From: Prochlorococcus sp. AG-402-G10
Lineage (GTDB): Bacteria; Cyanobacteriota; Cyanobacteriia; PCC-6307; Cyanobiaceae
DNA: 64,000 nucleotides
Assembly (NCBI GenBank): GCA_003279445.1
Contig: QCHT01000002.1
Span: 1 to 64,000, forward strand
Reading direction: 5' to 3'
Of the stretch, positions 1-12,170 are shown piece after piece. How positions within the stretch are numbered: position 1 is the first letter of the stretch; the number at the start of each line of letters is the position of its first letter. The notes under the pieces were generated by a model. The model was not told where the DNA came from, ran no database searches, and saw only the letters and a list, made by a program, of their open reading frames with translations. The translations under genes were made by a program, and so were the position numbers.

Positions 1-2
1 GC

Positions 3-3000
3 AACTCACTTGAGAATATTGAAGGTGATCCATATATCGCATCTTTAAGTACACGAACTATTGTTTATAAAGGAATGGTCAGATCCCATGTCCTAGCAGC
101 ATTCTATCAGGATCTAAAAGACGAAGATTTTGCAATCTCGTTTGCCATCTACCATCGAAGATTCAGTACAAATACTTTACCGCGCTGGCCTCTTTCTCAA
201 CCAATGCGTCTGCTTGGACATAATGGAGAAATAAATACTCTCCTTGGTAATTTAAACTGGGCAAAGGCAACAGAAGTTCATCTCAAAGAAGTTTGGGGAG
301 AATTTTCCAAAGATATAGAACCTGTTGTAAATGCGTCATTTAGTGACTCAGCAAATTTAGATGCAACGCTTGAACTATTAGTTCGCAGTGGAAGACCTAT
401 TACTGACAGTTTGCTCACATTAGTCCCAGAGGCTTTTAGAGATCAACCTGAACTTGAGAAGCAGCCAGAAATCAATTCATTTTACGAATATTCAGCATGT
501 ACCCAAGAAGCATGGGATGGACCCGCTCTGCTTGTTTTTTCAGACGGGTGTTTTATAGGGGCAACTCTCGATCGCAATGGCTTAAGACCTGCACGTTATT
601 GCGTGACAAAAGACAATCTTGTGATTATGGGCTCTGAAACAGGAGTAGTAGAAATAGATGAAAACAATATTCTTGAAAAAGGAAGATTGGGACCTGGCCA
701 AATGTTGGCCGTTGACCTCATAGAAGGAAGACTTTTGAAAAATTGGGAGGTCAAGAAAGAAGCAGCCACTCGGCATCCTTATCAAGATTGGCTTACAAAA
801 AATTGTTTAACTCTGAACGAACAACCTTGGCAAAATAAAAGCAGCTTTAGTGATTTAGATCTGCTTAAAACTCAAACAGCATTTGGCTTCTCATCAGAAG
901 ATCTGGACATAATTATTAACGACATGGCCAGTGGGGCTAAAGAGCCTACTTACTGCATGGGAGACGATATTCCACTTGCAATACTTTCCAATAAACCTCA
1001 TCTTTTATACGACTATTTCAAACAAAGATTTGCTCAAGTAACCAACCCTCCTATTGACCCATTACGAGAAAAGCTTGTTATGAGCATAGAAATGAATTTA
1101 GGGAAAAGAGGATCTCCTTTAGCTCCAAAAGACAATTCATTTTCAGTAATTAATCTTCATTCACCAATTCTCAATGAGAATGATTTGAACCAACTAGGCA
1201 ATAAAGATCTCGTCGTTAAAACGATTTCAACTCTGATAGAAATATCGGAAGGGTTCCAAGGGCTCGGGGAAAGTCTCCAGAACATCTGTCTTGAGGCAGC
1301 GTCAGCAGTCAAGAATGGGAGTAAAATACTAATACTTTCTGATAGAGGGATCAGTCAAAACAAAACATATATACCCCCATTACTAGCTGTAGGTGCAGTA
1401 CATCACTATTTGCTAGAACATAAACTCAGACTTGATGCATCAATTGTTGTAGATACTGCGCAATGTTGGAGTACTCATCATGTTGCATGTCTCATTGGAT
1501 ATGGAGCAAGTGCAATCTGCCCGTGGCTGACATGGGAAACAACACGTCACTGGTGGCATTCACCTAAAACACAAAAGTTACTTGAAAGTAACAAGCTTAA
1601 AGATTTCACAATCCAACAAGCTCAAGCAAACTTAAAAAAAGCCTTGGAAGATGGCTTACGGAAAATACTCTCAAAAATTGGAATTTCTCTTTTAGCTAGT
1701 TATCATGGTGCTCAAATATTCGAAGCAGTAGGTATTGGATCTGATATTATCAACCTTGCTTTCAAAGGAACCACCAGCAGAATAGCTGGGTTAACTCTTA
1801 AAGAACTAGCTAATGAAACCCTAGCTTTTCATTCAAAGGCATATCCAGAGTTAGATCGCAAAAAACTTGAGTTTTTTGGTTTTGTTCAATACCGTAGCGG
1901 CGGCGAGTTCCATTTAAACAATCCTGCTATGTCTAAGGCTTTACATGCAGCTGTTAAAGCAGGTCCAAATTATGATCATTTTTCAACTTATCAAACACTT
2001 CTTGAATCAAGACCACCAACTGCATTGCGTGATTTATTAACATTTCAAAAGGTGCCAAATCCTATACCTATAGATCAAGTTGAAAGTGTTGAAAATATTT
2101 GTAGAAGGTTTTGCACTGGTGGTATGAGCTTAGGTGCCCTTTCCAGAGAAGCCCATGAAGTCCTCGCAATAGCAATGAATAGAATTGGGGGGAAAAGTAA
2201 TAGCGGTGAAGGTGGAGAAGACCCACAAAGATTCAAAACTCTTACTGATGTAGACGAAGAGAATTTATCAGCTACTTTGCCTAACTTAAAAGGGCTTAGA
2301 AATGGAGATACCGCCTGTTCAGCAATTAAACAAATAGCTTCAGGGAGGTTTGGAGTTACACCTGAGTATTTGAGAAGTTGTAAACAATTAGAAATAAAAG
2401 TAGCCCAAGGTGCTAAACCAGGTGAAGGTGGTCAATTACCTGGAGCAAAAGTAGATACTTATATTGCAAAGCTTAGAAATAGTAAGCCTGGTGTTGCACT
2501 AATTTCACCCCCACCGCACCACGATATTTACTCCATAGAAGATTTAGCTCAATTAATCCACGATCTACACCAAATCCATCCACAAGCAAAAGTTAGTGTC
2601 AAGCTAGTAGCAGAAATAGGCATAGGAACAATTGCCGCAGGCGTAGCAAAGGCAAACGCCGATGTAATACAAATTTCTGGACATGATGGTGGAACTGGGG
2701 CTTCTCCTCTTAGCTCTATTAAGCATGCTGGGTTGCCATGGGAATTAGGTCTAACTGAAGTCCATAGGTCTTTACTAGAGAATGGGCTCAGAGACAGAGT
2801 GTTACTGCGGGCAGATGGAGGGTTGAAAACTGGTTGGGATGTTGTTATTGCCGCACTACTCGGCGCAGAAGAATATGGCTTTGGGTCAATCGCTATGATT
2901 GCAGAAGGTTGCATCATGGCGCGCATATGTCATACAAATAAATGTCCCGTAGGTGTTGCTACGCAACAAGAAGCATTAAGGAAACGCTTCCCAGGCATCC

Positions 3001-4016
3001 CTGAACATGTCGTGAATTTCTTCTTATTTGTCGCAGAGGAAGTAAGACAAATCATGAGCATCTTGGGTTTTTCTCGTTTAGAAGATCTAATTGGCAGGAC
3101 TGACATACTTCAATCTCGAGATCTCAATCTTGCAAAAACAAAAAAACTGGATTTATCCTCGCTTCTCGAACCAATTAAAGAGTCTAAGGATCGATCATGG
3201 CTTCTTCATAAAGAAACCCCTCATAGCAATGGTCCAGTATTAGAAAATCAACTCTTAGAAGACGCAGAAATTGTTAATGCGATACACAATCATGGGAAAG
3301 TTTCTCGCCATATCTCAATCGCTAATACCGATCGAAGCGTATGTGCCCGCATATCTGGAGATATTGCTCAACTCCATGGAAACAAAGGTTTTCAAGGACT
3401 TATTAAAATAACCTTTTCGGGAGCATCAGGACAAAGTTTTGGAGCCTTTTTACTTCAAGGCATGCATATTCGGCTAATAGGAGAAGCTAATGATTATGTT
3501 GGGAAAGGAATTAATGGAGGAATAATTGCCATAATTCCGCCAAGGAATCATGAGCATGCCTCAGACGACGTAATTTTAGGCAATACTTGCTTATATGGAG
3601 GCACTGGGGGGCAGCTATTTGCAGTTGGGAAAGCTGGTGAACGCTTTGCAGTTAGAAATAGCGGAGTAGAGGCAGTTATAGAAGGTGCTGGGGATCATTG
3701 CTGTGAATACATGACTGGTGGGATAGTTGTTGTACTTGGACCTACCGGTAGAAATGTTAGCGCTGGAATGACTGGTGGAATAACTTTCTTGTTAGATGAA
3801 GATGAGCAAGTATCTAAAAGAGTTAACAAGGAAATTGTTGAGATTCATCCGTTATCAAATAAGAAGCAAGAAGATATATTAAAGCCCTTAATTCATGAAC
3901 ATTGGTTACAAACCAAGAGTTTTAAGGCGGAAGGTATTTTGAAGGATTGGGAGACTTTAAAAAAACTATTCAAAGTTTTGGTTCCTCCCAGTGAAAAGCA
4001 AAAAGTTGATTTGTGA
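3..4016 (+). CDS. gltB: ferredoxin-dependent glutamate synthase, 3' part (5' end outside window)
   Basis: Converts 2-oxoglutarate plus glutamine into two glutamates using reduced ferredoxin, the second half of GS/GOGAT nitrogen assimilation in the cytoplasm. The reading frame is open from position 3 and runs straight through the first Met codon at 75 with family-like sequence, so that Met is internal. The true start and roughly the first 200 residues, including the N-terminal catalytic Cys, lie upstream. Visible are the end of the glutaminase domain, the central domain, the FMN-binding synthase domain with the 3Fe-4S cysteines C-x5-C-x4-C (codons at 2910, 2928, 2943), and the Gly-rich C-terminal beta-helix (about 3480-3800). 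No separate NADPH-binding small subunit follows, which fits the ferredoxin type (sometimes called glsF). The family is certain; the ferredoxin assignment rests on context. Confidence 0.96.
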   Translation, partial: NSLENIEGDPYIASLSTRTIVYKGMVRSHVLAAFYQDLKDEDFAISFAIYHRRFSTNTLPRWPLSQPMRLLGHNGEINTLLGNLNWAKATEVHLKEVWGEFSKDIEPVVNASFSDSANLDATLELLVRSGRPITDSLLTLVPEAFRDQPELEKQPEINSFYEYSACTQEAWDGPALLVFSDGCFIGATLDRNGLRPARYCVTKDNLVIMGSETGVVEIDENNILEKGRLGPGQMLAVDLIEGRLLKNWEVKKEAATRHPYQDWLTKNCLTLNEQPWQNKSSFSDLDLLKTQTAFGFSSEDLDIIINDMASGAKEPTYCMGDDIPLAILSNKPHLLYDYFKQRFAQVTNPPIDPLREKLVMSIEMNLGKRGSPLAPKDNSFSVINLHSPILNENDLNQLGNKDLVVKTISTLIEISEGFQGLGESLQNICLEAASAVKNGSKILILSDRGISQNKTYIPPLLAVGAVHHYLLEHKLRLDASIVVDTAQCWSTHHVACLIGYGASAICPWLTWETTRHWWHSPKTQKLLESNKLKDFTIQQAQANLKKALEDGLRKILSKIGISLLASYHGAQIFEAVGIGSDIINLAFKGTTSRIAGLTLKELANETLAFHSKAYPELDRKKLEFFGFVQYRSGGEFHLNNPAMSKALHAAVKAGPNYDHFSTYQTLLESRPPTALRDLLTFQKVPNPIPIDQVESVENICRRFCTGGMSLGALSREAHEVLAIAMNRIGGKSNSGEGGEDPQRFKTLTDVDEENLSATLPNLKGLRNGDTACSAIKQIASGRFGVTPEYLRSCKQLEIKVAQGAKPGEGGQLPGAKVDTYIAKLRNSKPGVALISPPPHHDIYSIEDLAQLIHDLHQIHPQAKVSVKLVAEIGIGTIAAGVAKANADVIQISGHDGGTGASPLSSIKHAGLPWELGLTEVHRSLLENGLRDRVLLRADGGLKTGWDVVIAALLGAEEYGFGSIAMIAEGCIMARICHTNKCPVGVATQQEALRKRFPGIPEHVVNFFLFVAEEVRQIMSILGFSRLEDLIGRTDILQSRDLNLAKTKKLDLSSLLEPIKESKDRSWLLHKETPHSNGPVLENQLLEDAEIVNAIHNHGKVSRHISIANTDRSVCARISGDIAQLHGNKGFQGLIKITFSGASGQSFGAFLLQGMHIRLIGEANDYVGKGINGGIIAIIPPRNHEHASDDVILGNTCLYGGTGGQLFAVGKAGERFAVRNSGVEAVIEGAGDHCCEYMTGGIVVVLGPTGRNVSAGMTGGITFLLDEDEQVSKRVNKEIVEIHPLSNKKQEDILKPLIHEHWLQTKSFKAEGILKDWETLKKLFKVLVPPSEKQKVDL

Positions 4017-4042
4017 AACACCAAAATTTCTTAACATGATCA

Positions 4043-4360
4043 ATGTCCATTTTTATTAAAACTGAGCGGTTTAAGAAAGAAACTCTGGATTTAATGCCGA
4101 AAAAACGTAGTCAATATATCAAAGAACACTTAGCCTGGGTATCAAAACTAAAAGAGGCTGGTGAAAACATTGCTTCTGGTTACCTAGTAAATGAGTTTAA
4201 TGAGGCTGGAGGTGGAGGATTTCTGGTAGTAGAAGCGAATAATTTCGAAGAAGCGAAGTTACTTATTATCAACGATCCAATGATTATAAATCAATTAGTA
4301 ACTTGGGAAATCCACCAATGGGTTCCTGTTTTAGGTCAACTATTAAATCAACGAGGGTAA
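4043..4360 (+). CDS. YCII-like small protein
   Basis: A 105-residue soluble protein resembling the YCII/YciI family, a ferredoxin-like alpha/beta fold whose members are mostly of unknown function, some fused to oxidoreductases or dehalogenases. The C-terminal half has the family pattern: a Gly-rich strand, an aspartate within INDPMI, and a final strand reading WEIHQWVPV. It starts 26 bases after gltB in the same direction, so it is probably co-transcribed with Fd-GOGAT. Its last 13 bases overlap the 3' end of the convergent lipA gene. No role in nitrogen metabolism can be deduced beyond that position. The family call is fairly sure; the function is unknown. Confidence 0.75.
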   Translation: MSIFIKTERFKKETLDLMPKKRSQYIKEHLAWVSKLKEAGENIASGYLVNEFNEAGGGGFLVVEANNFEEAKLLIINDPMIINQLVTWEIHQWVPVLGQLLNQRG

Positions 4361-5223
4361 TCCTTTATAAGTCTACGAACTTCCCCTGCATGATAGCTAC
4401 TACGTGTCAAAGGAGAGCTCACTACTTGCAAAAAGCCAAAGCGCATCTCTCCTTCTTGTCGGTATTCATCAAACTGAGAAGGTGTTACAAATCTATCAAC
4501 GGGTAAATGCTTGGGACCAGGAGAGAGGTACTGGCCTATGGTTACGATGTCTACATTGTGATCATTCAAGTCTGAAAGGACTTGAATCACCTCTTCGTCG
4601 GTTTCACCAAGACCAACCATTAATCCAGACTTTGCATATATATTTGAAGCTTCTTCTCTAACACGAAGCAATAATTCTAAGGAACGTTGATATATTCCCT
4701 GAGGTCTAGCTCTCCTATAAAGTCTCGGAACGGTTTCTATATTGTGATTTAAAACGTCAGGGCAAGCTTGCACAACTTGGCTCAAGGCATCCCAATTGCC
4801 GCAAAAGTCAGGTATCAACAATTCAATGGTTGTTCCAGGAGAACTTGCCCTTACAGCATTAATACAACTTACAAATTGACTTGCTCCACCATCTTCTAAA
4901 TCGTCACGATTTACAGAAGTAATCACAACATGGTTTAAGCCAAGCCTTCTCACAGCTTCACCAAGACGTTCTGGCTCGGAAGGGTCAAGGCTTCTGACAC
5001 TTTTATCAAAATCAATATCACAATATGGGCATGCTCTAGTGCAACCAGGTCCCATTATTAAAAAAGTTGCTGTTCCTCCTGCAAAACATTCTCCGATATT
5101 TGGACAGCTAGCCTCTTGGCAAACAGTATTTAAATTTAAATCTGACAATAAATCAGCAACTCTTCCAATACGTTCGTGCTGTGGGGCCTTAACCCTTAAC
5201 CAATCTGGTTTTTGAGTGCTCAT
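4348..5223 (-). CDS. lipA: lipoyl synthase (radical SAM)
   Basis: Inserts two sulfurs into protein-bound octanoyl groups to make the lipoyl cofactor of 2-oxoacid dehydrogenases and the glycine cleavage H protein. At 291 residues it has the normal length. All diagnostic motifs are present: the auxiliary-cluster cysteines C-x4-C-x5-C ([12 protein letters not shown]), the radical-SAM cluster C-x3-C-x2-C (CTRACPYC), and the C-terminal RSSYHAGE whose Ser ligates the auxiliary cluster. The ATG at 5223 begins MSTQKPDW. The gene is convergent with, and overlaps by 13 bases, the YCII-like gene. Cyanobacteria often carry two lipA paralogues; I cannot tell which one this is. Confidence 0.95.
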   Translation of the reverse strand: MSTQKPDWLRVKAPQHERIGRVADLLSDLNLNTVCQEASCPNIGECFAGGTATFLIMGPGCTRACPYCDIDFDKSVRSLDPSEPERLGEAVRRLGLNHVVITSVNRDDLEDGGASQFVSCINAVRASSPGTTIELLIPDFCGNWDALSQVVQACPDVLNHNIETVPRLYRRARPQGIYQRSLELLLRVREEASNIYAKSGLMVGLGETDEEVIQVLSDLNDHNVDIVTIGQYLSPGPKHLPVDRFVTPSQFDEYRQEGEMRFGFLQVVSSPLTRSSYHAGEVRRLIKDYPR

Positions 5224-5357
5224 TGTCCTAATAAAACAAATTTCTCATAAATTGATAGATCACTAAACCATTCAGGAAAGTTTGAAAGCCTAGATCAACA
5301 AGGAAACGATTGGGGTCGTCCTTTTCAGGAAAACAGTCCGGTAACTTTCCAATCAAG

Positions 5358-7175
5358 CTAATAGCCACGAGGGGTTACTACATATCCATCCTGGTAAAAA
5401 CTTGTACTATTGCCTACAAGTATCAACGTAAGCATGTCAACTTGATCGACAGGAAAGTCCCCGAGACAATGAACTTGAACTTTTTCTTCTTTTCTACCAA
5501 GTTGACGGGCAAAGACAACAGGAGTAGATGAATTTCTAGTTTCAAGAATCACGTCAAAAGCTTTTCTTAGTTGCCAATTTCGGTTATTGGATCTCGGGTT
5601 ATAAAATGCAATCACAAAATCTGACATAGACGCAGCTTTAATTCGCTTTTCAATTTTTGACCAAGAGGTTAAACAATCGCTCAGACTAATTGCACAAAAA
5701 TCATGCATCAATGGAGCACCGATTCTTGCTGCTGCCATTTGAAGAGAACTAATGCCTGGATGAACTTTAAAATCTGGTCTATCTGACTTTGGTTTTCTCA
5801 ACCAAAGTTCCAAAAGCAATCCCGCCATTCCATAAATTCCACTTTCTCCTGAAGAAATGAGTGATACTCGAACCCCTTCTGTGGCTAATTTCAAGGCATC
5901 ACTGCATCTTTGACGCTCCTCAGTAAGAAAACTATCAAGACGAACCTGATCAAATCTCCTGAATTTCTCCAATAAATCCAAATATCTCTTATACCCAACC
6001 CATACTGAACTTCTCGCAAGTGCACAACGAGCATCATGAGTTAAGAAACTTGGTTCACCAGGTCCACTCCCAACCAAATGAATCTCACCCCTAGCTGGTG
6101 CAAAAGGTTCACTAGACTCAGCTATTGCAATGGTGACTGCTCCTCTTTCATTACTTTGTGCCTTATAAATATGTTTCTCATATTTAAGCTTGCCTTTGTC
6201 TCCTGAAGCTAAAATCGCCGCAGCCTCAGCAACCGATGAAGTTCCTACTTCAGCTTTCACTCTTGCAGAAGGATTGGGTACAGAAATTGCTAAGAGTTCT
6301 TTAGCATTATAAAAGCGGATAGATAAAGATTCATCGCGTAGAAAATCTCTGATAGCAAGCTCATTCTCCTTGATATCAATAGTTGCTAAGCCTGCAACTG
6401 CTTCTTTAGCTAAACCGGCATGTTTTAAAGATTCTTTTATAGCTCTTTTTAAAAGGTTGGAGCTTGTATTTCTTTCACAGCCAATTCCCAACCACAATGT
6501 CGCTGGATGCCAACAACACTTACCTAATACATTTGAGCAAATATGAAATAAAAGAGAGCTATTAGAAAGCGTTTCATTTTCTGGGAACTCACAAGTTTTA
6601 GCTGCACCTTTAGAACGATTCCATAATTCCGAACCAGTAGTTTGGTTCACCATTATTCGACTTCCTTTACTTAGCCGAATCATTAAATCATTCCATTGAG
6701 CTGTCTCACCAGTTCGCCTCCAACCCCATGCTTCTCCAAAACTATCAATTGAAAGTATCTTTTCAGTTCTAGAGAATCCTGTAAAAATAGCTTTTCCGCC
6801 TATATCTTGAGCTAATTGGACAGCAAATTCTTCAGCACCTCCTTTGTGTCCGCCTAAAACTGGAACGATATTTTCGGCTCTCCCATCAATTACTAAAACT
6901 GACGGATCCTTATCTTTTCCATTTAATAATGGAGCAATTATTCGAATTACTGCTCCAATTGCACCAACAACCAAAAAAGTTGTCCCAGAGCTCCAAAACC
7001 TATGGAAGACCTCATAGGGGTTTTCGACCAAAACTTCTCCCACAGTCAAGTTAAGTTCAGAAGCTGCACCTGGAGTTAATACAATCAAATCTGCATGACC
7101 GCGTGACTTCAGCCTCTTCAATAGGTGGTATGAAGAAGGAGAAAATCCAAGAGCAATTCTGTCGGGAGGTTTCAA
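5358..7175 (-). CDS. cobJ: CbiG-CobJ fusion: cobalamin biosynthesis protein / precorrin-3B C17-methyltransferase
   Basis: A 605-residue bifunctional enzyme of corrin-ring synthesis. Residues about 1-190 look like the CbiG N-terminal and central regions (GAIGAVIRIIAPLL, then a GGHKGGAEE segment), and about 225-340 like the CbiG C-terminal domain. From about 365 a complete SAM-dependent precorrin methyltransferase follows, with the SAM-site signature HLVGSGPGEPSFLT and a typical CobJ C-terminus. CobJ methylates C17 with ring contraction; CbiG opens the ring-A lactone in the cobalt-early (anaerobic) route, so the fusion suggests that version of the pathway. The order CbiG then CobJ is a known cyanobacterial arrangement. 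The start is the Met of MKPPDRIALGF. It is followed 134 bases later by lipA on the same strand. A second corrinoid gene, a double cobO, lies near 47 kb. Confidence 0.9.
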   Translation of the reverse strand: MKPPDRIALGFSPSSYHLLKRLKSRGHADLIVLTPGAASELNLTVGEVLVENPYEVFHRFWSSGTTFLVVGAIGAVIRIIAPLLNGKDKDPSVLVIDGRAENIVPVLGGHKGGAEEFAVQLAQDIGGKAIFTGFSRTEKILSIDSFGEAWGWRRTGETAQWNDLMIRLSKGSRIMVNQTTGSELWNRSKGAAKTCEFPENETLSNSSLLFHICSNVLGKCCWHPATLWLGIGCERNTSSNLLKRAIKESLKHAGLAKEAVAGLATIDIKENELAIRDFLRDESLSIRFYNAKELLAISVPNPSARVKAEVGTSSVAEAAAILASGDKGKLKYEKHIYKAQSNERGAVTIAIAESSEPFAPARGEIHLVGSGPGEPSFLTHDARCALARSSVWVGYKRYLDLLEKFRRFDQVRLDSFLTEERQRCSDALKLATEGVRVSLISSGESGIYGMAGLLLELWLRKPKSDRPDFKVHPGISSLQMAAARIGAPLMHDFCAISLSDCLTSWSKIEKRIKAASMSDFVIAFYNPRSNNRNWQLRKAFDVILETRNSSTPVVFARQLGRKEEKVQVHCLGDFPVDQVDMLTLILVGNSTSFYQDGYVVTPRGY

Positions 7176-7550
7176 TGAGGGAAAAATCTGCCTGGTTTGT
7201 AAAGAATTTGAGTAGCTCTCGTTGATATAAAAATTGCTTTTTACTCAAAACTTGATTCTAGTAATTCCATTTCTCCTGACAATCTTCTATGGGAAAACCC
7301 AGTAATAGACTTTGTTTGAATTAATTGCGAAGAATCCTCTGAAAGATTTTTATTCCAAAAAAACGAAAAAACCTGGGTAGAACATTTGTTACTTGAATAG
7401 GTAGTAACTGGCTCACGGATCTATGATTTCTAAATTAGATCCTTTAAATAGGGATCCTTTAATCAATAAAGCATATAGAGGCAACTCTATTTTCTTTATT
7501 AAAAACACGGTGGCCTGCCACCTAGACCTATTCCTCGGGGAAGAATCTCG
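7176..7550. other. intergenic region upstream of psaA
   Basis: These 375 bases separate the divergent cobJ fusion and psaA and must hold both promoters. No convincing small gene was seen. Two features stand out: a 10-bp direct repeat GATCCTTTAA at 7438-7447 and 7453-7462 (15-bp period, so on different faces of the helix), and a GGTGGC/GCCACC inverted repeat at about 7508-7521 in what would be the psaA leader. A GGGGAAG stretch about 8 bases before the psaA ATG may act as ribosome-binding site. I could not place a confident -10/-35 pair. Confidence 0.5.
7438..7462 (+). repeat. 10-bp tandem direct repeat upstream of psaA
   Basis: GATCCTTTAA occurs twice, at 7438-7447 and 7453-7462, separated by five bases, about 90-115 bases before the psaA start codon. 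Direct repeats of this size can be binding sites for response regulators, but the spacing does not match the HLR1 element of RpaB as I know it (8-bp repeats two bases apart), so no factor is assigned. A chance repeat in AT-rich DNA is possible. Confidence 0.35.
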
Positions 7551-9830
7551 ATGACCATAAGCCCACCAAAACGTGGGGATAAAGCAAAAGGGGAAGCACC
7601 CACCCCTTATGACCAGCCTGTCGATAGGGATCATCAACCTATTGATTATGAAAAACTCAACAAACCTGGGTTCTGGTCTTCCAAGCTTTCAAAAGGTCCC
7701 AAAACCACAACATGGATTTGGAATCTCCACGCTGATGCTCATGATTTTGACACTCATCTAGGTGACCTAGAAGAGACAAGTAGAAAGATTTTTTCTGCTC
7801 ACTTTGGACACTTAGCAGTCGTCTTTATTTGGATGAGTGCTGCTTTCTTTCATGGAGCACGATTCTCTAATTACACCGGCTGGTTAGCCGACCCTGCAAA
7901 CGTAAAGCCTGGAGCTCAGGTTGTTTGGCCAGTAGTAGGCCAGGAAATTCTTAATGCTGATTTAGGCGGCAACTATCAGGGGCTGCAAATCACATCTGGT
8001 GTTTTTCAGATGTGGAGAGCATGGGGAATTACCAGCGAGGTTCAGCTAATGGCTTTAGCCATTGGTGGTGTGATCATGGCCGCTTTAATGCTTCATGGCG
8101 GCATTTACCACTACCACAAGGCTGCTCCCAAGCTTGAGTGGTTTCAAAAGATTGAACCTATGCTTCAACACCATCAGATTGCTCTGATTGGTTTGGGCTC
8201 TATTGCATGGGCTGGACATCTGATTCATATAGGTGCTCCTGTTGCCGCAATGCTTGATGCCATTGATGCAGGCACCCCTCTTGTAGTTGATGGAGTAACT
8301 ATTGCCTCAGCGGCAGATGTTACGAATCTTGCTCCTAGGCTTTGTGACCCTTCTGTAGCCAGCCAGATTTTCCCAAGTCTTGCAGGTAGAACAGTAGAAA
8401 ATTTCTTCACCCTAAACTGGTGGGCCTTTAGCGATATTCTGACCAACAAAGGTGGGCTCAACCCTGTTACAGGAAGCCTTTGGATGACTGACATTTCCCA
8501 CCATCACCTTGCATTTGGCGTTTTTGCCATCTTTGGTGGTCATATGTGGAGAAATAATGTTCATGGTGTTGGTCACAGCATGAAGGAGATAATGGATGTA
8601 CATAAAGGAGACCCGATCCTCTTCCCTGCTCCAAAAGGACATGAAGGGATATTTGAATTTCTAAGTAATAGTTGGCACGGGCAATTAGCTATCAACCTTG
8701 CGATGGTTGGCTCAGCAAGCATTGTGATCGCTCATCACATGTATGCTCTACCTCCCTATCCATATTTATCCTCTGATTACCCCACTGTCCTTGGTCTATT
8801 CACCCACCATATGTGGATTGGCGGGCTAATGATATGTGGAGCAGCTGCTCATGCTGGTATTGCGATGATTCGTGATTACGATCCAGCAGTTCATGTTGAT
8901 AACGTTCTTGATCGAATTCTTAAAGCGCGTGATGCAATTATTAGCCACTTAAATTGGGTTTGCATGTGGCTTGGTTTCCATAGTTTTGGCCTTTACATTC
9001 ATAACGATGTAATGCGTGGACTTGGAAGACCTCAAGATATGTTTAGTGATACAGCAATTCAGCTGCAACCATTCTTAGCTCAATGGGTTCAGAACCTTTG
9101 GAAAGGTTCAATAGGAACTTCTCAGCTAGCTGGTACAACCCAAGCATTACCTGGTGGAGTCAGTGAAGCTTTCTCCATGCCTCTAGGGACAGCTGATCTC
9201 ATGATCCATCATGTTCATGCTTTCACTATTCATGTAACGCTACTTATCCTTCTTAAGGGTGTTCTTTACGCAAGAAGTTCACGTCTAATTCCTGATAAAG
9301 CTCAACTTGGCTTTAGGTTCCCTTGTGATGGGCCTGGTCGTGGTGGTACTTGCCAAGTTTCTTCTTGGGACCATGTTTTCTTGGGTCTCTTCTGGATGTA
9401 TAACTCCCTGTCTGTTGTCATTTTCTACTTCTCTTGGAAAATGCAAAGTGATGTATGGGGACTAACAGGTGGAAACTTTGCTCAAGGCTCTATAACCATC
9501 AATGGCTGGCTTCGTGACTTCCTATGGGCTCAATCATCCCAGGTTCTAACTGGTTATGGGCAAGGGACTGCTGCTTATAGTTTGTTGTTCCTTGGAGCTC
9601 ATTTCATTTGGGCCTTCAGCTTAATGTTCCTATTCACTGGTCGTGGCTACTGGCAGGAACTATTTGAATCCATAATATGGGCACACAATAAGCTAAAAAT
9701 TTCTCCTACTATTCAACCTAGGGCGCTTTCAATCACCCAAGGCCGTGCAGTAGGTGTAACTCACTTCCTCCTAGGCGGCATTGTGACCACCTGGGCATTC
9801 TTCCACGCCCGCCTCATTGGGCTCGGCTAA
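7551..9830 (+). CDS. psaA: photosystem I P700 apoprotein A1
   Basis: One of the two large thylakoid-membrane subunits that form the PSI reaction centre, binding P700, A0, A1, antenna chlorophylls and half of the Fx iron-sulfur cluster. At 759 residues it is near the family length. The [13 protein letters not shown] start region, the histidine-rich chlorophyll-binding helices and the Fx motif [12 protein letters not shown] (two Cys ligands) are all present, and it ends in the family-typical HARLIGLG. The segment of about residues 230-290 ([13 protein letters not shown] onward) is a Prochlorococcus-style divergent loop. The ATG follows a GGGGAAG stretch. psaB starts 21 bases downstream, so the two form one operon ended by a strong terminator. 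Confidence 0.99.
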   Translation: MTISPPKRGDKAKGEAPTPYDQPVDRDHQPIDYEKLNKPGFWSSKLSKGPKTTTWIWNLHADAHDFDTHLGDLEETSRKIFSAHFGHLAVVFIWMSAAFFHGARFSNYTGWLADPANVKPGAQVVWPVVGQEILNADLGGNYQGLQITSGVFQMWRAWGITSEVQLMALAIGGVIMAALMLHGGIYHYHKAAPKLEWFQKIEPMLQHHQIALIGLGSIAWAGHLIHIGAPVAAMLDAIDAGTPLVVDGVTIASAADVTNLAPRLCDPSVASQIFPSLAGRTVENFFTLNWWAFSDILTNKGGLNPVTGSLWMTDISHHHLAFGVFAIFGGHMWRNNVHGVGHSMKEIMDVHKGDPILFPAPKGHEGIFEFLSNSWHGQLAINLAMVGSASIVIAHHMYALPPYPYLSSDYPTVLGLFTHHMWIGGLMICGAAAHAGIAMIRDYDPAVHVDNVLDRILKARDAIISHLNWVCMWLGFHSFGLYIHNDVMRGLGRPQDMFSDTAIQLQPFLAQWVQNLWKGSIGTSQLAGTTQALPGGVSEAFSMPLGTADLMIHHVHAFTIHVTLLILLKGVLYARSSRLIPDKAQLGFRFPCDGPGRGGTCQVSSWDHVFLGLFWMYNSLSVVIFYFSWKMQSDVWGLTGGNFAQGSITINGWLRDFLWAQSSQVLTGYGQGTAAYSLLFLGAHFIWAFSLMFLFTGRGYWQELFESIIWAHNKLKISPTIQPRALSITQGRAVGVTHFLLGGIVTTWAFFHARLIGLG

Positions 9831-9851
9831 CCTTTCCTGACCTTATCCACA

Positions 9852-12095
9852 ATGGCAACGAAATTTCCTTCGTTTAACCAGGGTCTGGCACAGGACCCTA
9901 CAACCCGCCGTATTTGGTACGGCATAGCCACGGCTCACGATTTCGAGAGTCATGATGGCATGACCGAAGAAGCTCTTTATCAAAAGATCTTCGCAACACA
10001 CTTTGGTCATCTTGCAATCATTGGTCTTTGGGTTGCTGGTAACCTGTTCCATATCGCCTGGCAAGGCAACTTCGAACAATTTGTAATTGACCCACTTCAT
10101 GTTCGACCAATTGCTCATGCAATCTGGGATCCTCACTTTGGCCAAGGCTTAACTGATGCCTTAACCCAAGCAGGAGCAAGTGGGCCTGTAAATATTGCAT
10201 ATTCTGGTCTTTACCACTGGTGGTACACGATTGGAATGCGTACCAATCAACAGCTATTCCAGGGTGCGATATTCATTAACATCCTTGTTTGCTGGCTTCT
10301 ATTTGCCGGTTGGTTGCATCTTCAACCAAAATTCAGACCATCTTTAGCTTGGTTCAAAAACGCAGAAGCTCAGCTAAATCATCACTTAGCTGTTTTATTT
10401 GGATTTAGCAGTATTGCTTGGAACGCTCACCTTGTTCATGTAGCAATTCCTGAGTCTCGTGGTCAGCATGTTGGTTGGGACAACTGGCTTACAGTTGCAC
10501 CTCATCCTGCAGGATTGGGTCCCTTCTTTTCATTGAATTGGGGAGCATACGCTCAAAATCCTGATTCTGTTGATCATGTTTTTGGTACAGCTCAGGGAGC
10601 AGGGACTGCAATGTATACGTTTATGGGTGGCCTGCACCCTGGTACTGAGTCCCTTTGGTTAACAGATATCGCCCATCATCACTTGGCTATTGGTGTGATG
10701 TTTGTTATTGCCGGCCATATGTATAGAAATACATTTGGTATAGGACATACTCTTAAAGAAATCACTGAGTTCCATAACACAGATCATCCAAATGATCCCC
10801 ATACCACTGCCAAAGATGGTCGTCATTTCGGTGTAAATCACAATGGAATCTATGAGACAGTTAATAACTCACTGCACTTCCAACTTGGGCTAGCACTTGC
10901 TTGTTTAGGTGTTGCTTGTAGCTTGGTAGCTCATCATATGGGTGCATTGCCTTCCTATGCCTACATAGCAAGGGATTACACAACTCAAGCAGCCCTTTAT
11001 ACACATCACCAATACATAGCAGTATTGCTAATGACTGGGGCCTTCTCACATGGAGCTATATTCTTCATTCGTGACTACGACCCAGAACTTAATAAAGGTA
11101 ATGTTCTAGCTAATGTTTTAGAGACAAAAGAAGCTCTAATTAGCCATTTGAGCTGGGTAACTATGCTTCTAGGATTCCATACACTAGGAATCTACGTTCA
11201 TAATGATGTAGTAGTTGCATTTGGAACTCCTGAAAAGCAGATACTTGTAGAGCCAGTTTTTGCTCAAGCTCTTCAGGCATTTAGTGGAAAAATGATGTAT
11301 GGCATAGATGCCCTACTGGCTAACGCCAATAGTTCAGCAAGCTTGGCAGCCAACAGCATGCCTGGCAACCACTATTGGATGGAAATGATCAATGCGCCAA
11401 ACGCAACTACTAACTTCGTCCCAATTGGTCCAGCAGATTTCTTAGTACACCATGGAATCGCTCTAGGTCTACACACAACAGCTTTGATACTTATCAAAGG
11501 TGCTTTAGATGCAAGAGGTACCAAGCTGATACCTGATAAGAAAGATTTTGGATATTCTTTCCCATGTGATGGACCTGGACGTGGAGGCACATGTGACTCT
11601 TCCCCTTGGGATGCTACTTACATGGCACTATTCTGGGCAGTTAATACAATTGCTTGGGTTCAGTTCTACTGGCATTGGAAACACCTGGCCATCTGGCAAG
11701 GCAATCTTGCTCAGTTCAATGAATCAGGAACTTACCTAATGGGTTGGTTCAGAGACTACTTGTGGCTAAATAGCGCACAGCTAATCAATGGCTACAATCC
11801 ATTTGGTGTAAATGCATTGTCTGCTTGGGCTTGGATGTTCCTCTTTGGGCACTTAATTTGGGCAACAGGCTTTATGTTCCTTATCTCATGGAGAGGCTAC
11901 TGGCAAGAACTTATTGAAACGCTTGTATGGGCGCATCAAAGAACGCCAATTGCTAATCTGATTGGATGGAGAGACAAGCCAGTTGCTCTTTCAATTGTTC
12001 AGGCTCGACTAGTAGGTGTAACTCACTTTGTTGTTGGGACAGCAGTCACATATGCAGCCTTTGTAATAGGTTCGACTGCTGGAAAATTCGGATAA
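9852..12095 (+). CDS. psaB: photosystem I P700 apoprotein A2
   Basis: The partner of PsaA in the PSI heterodimer, also a multi-helix thylakoid protein binding P700, the electron-transfer chlorophylls and the other two Fx ligands. It has 747 residues. The opening [20 protein letters not shown] is diagnostic, as is the Fx motif [12 protein letters not shown]. His-rich helices such as [12 protein letters not shown] are intact, and no frameshift is seen. It is co-transcribed with psaA (21-base gap). A 15-bp stem terminator follows the stop codon by about 40 bases. Confidence 0.99.
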   Translation: MATKFPSFNQGLAQDPTTRRIWYGIATAHDFESHDGMTEEALYQKIFATHFGHLAIIGLWVAGNLFHIAWQGNFEQFVIDPLHVRPIAHAIWDPHFGQGLTDALTQAGASGPVNIAYSGLYHWWYTIGMRTNQQLFQGAIFINILVCWLLFAGWLHLQPKFRPSLAWFKNAEAQLNHHLAVLFGFSSIAWNAHLVHVAIPESRGQHVGWDNWLTVAPHPAGLGPFFSLNWGAYAQNPDSVDHVFGTAQGAGTAMYTFMGGLHPGTESLWLTDIAHHHLAIGVMFVIAGHMYRNTFGIGHTLKEITEFHNTDHPNDPHTTAKDGRHFGVNHNGIYETVNNSLHFQLGLALACLGVACSLVAHHMGALPSYAYIARDYTTQAALYTHHQYIAVLLMTGAFSHGAIFFIRDYDPELNKGNVLANVLETKEALISHLSWVTMLLGFHTLGIYVHNDVVVAFGTPEKQILVEPVFAQALQAFSGKMMYGIDALLANANSSASLAANSMPGNHYWMEMINAPNATTNFVPIGPADFLVHHGIALGLHTTALILIKGALDARGTKLIPDKKDFGYSFPCDGPGRGGTCDSSPWDATYMALFWAVNTIAWVQFYWHWKHLAIWQGNLAQFNESGTYLMGWFRDYLWLNSAQLINGYNPFGVNALSAWAWMFLFGHLIWATGFMFLISWRGYWQELIETLVWAHQRTPIANLIGWRDKPVALSIVQARLVGVTHFVVGTAVTYAAFVIGSTAGKFG

Positions 12096-12133
12096 AGGCC
12101 GTTTAACTCTGCTAAAGAGTTGAAAAGGAAAGG

Positions 12134-12170
12134 AAAGCCCCGTCAGTTATCAAACTGACGGGGCTTTTTA
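12134..12170 (+). terminator. rho-independent terminator of psaAB
   Basis: A perfect 15-bp stem (12134-12148 with 12153-12167), GC-rich in its upper part, with a four-base loop ATCA, running into a T stretch. It lies 38 bases after the psaB stop. The A-rich left flank means it could also terminate the convergent gene, whose stop codon (12168-12170) sits right at the edge of the stem. Confidence 0.92.

Noticed and set aside
2549-2926. 125-codon frame antisense to gltB
   Set aside because: Shadow of the conserved synthase domain, without recognisable protein features.
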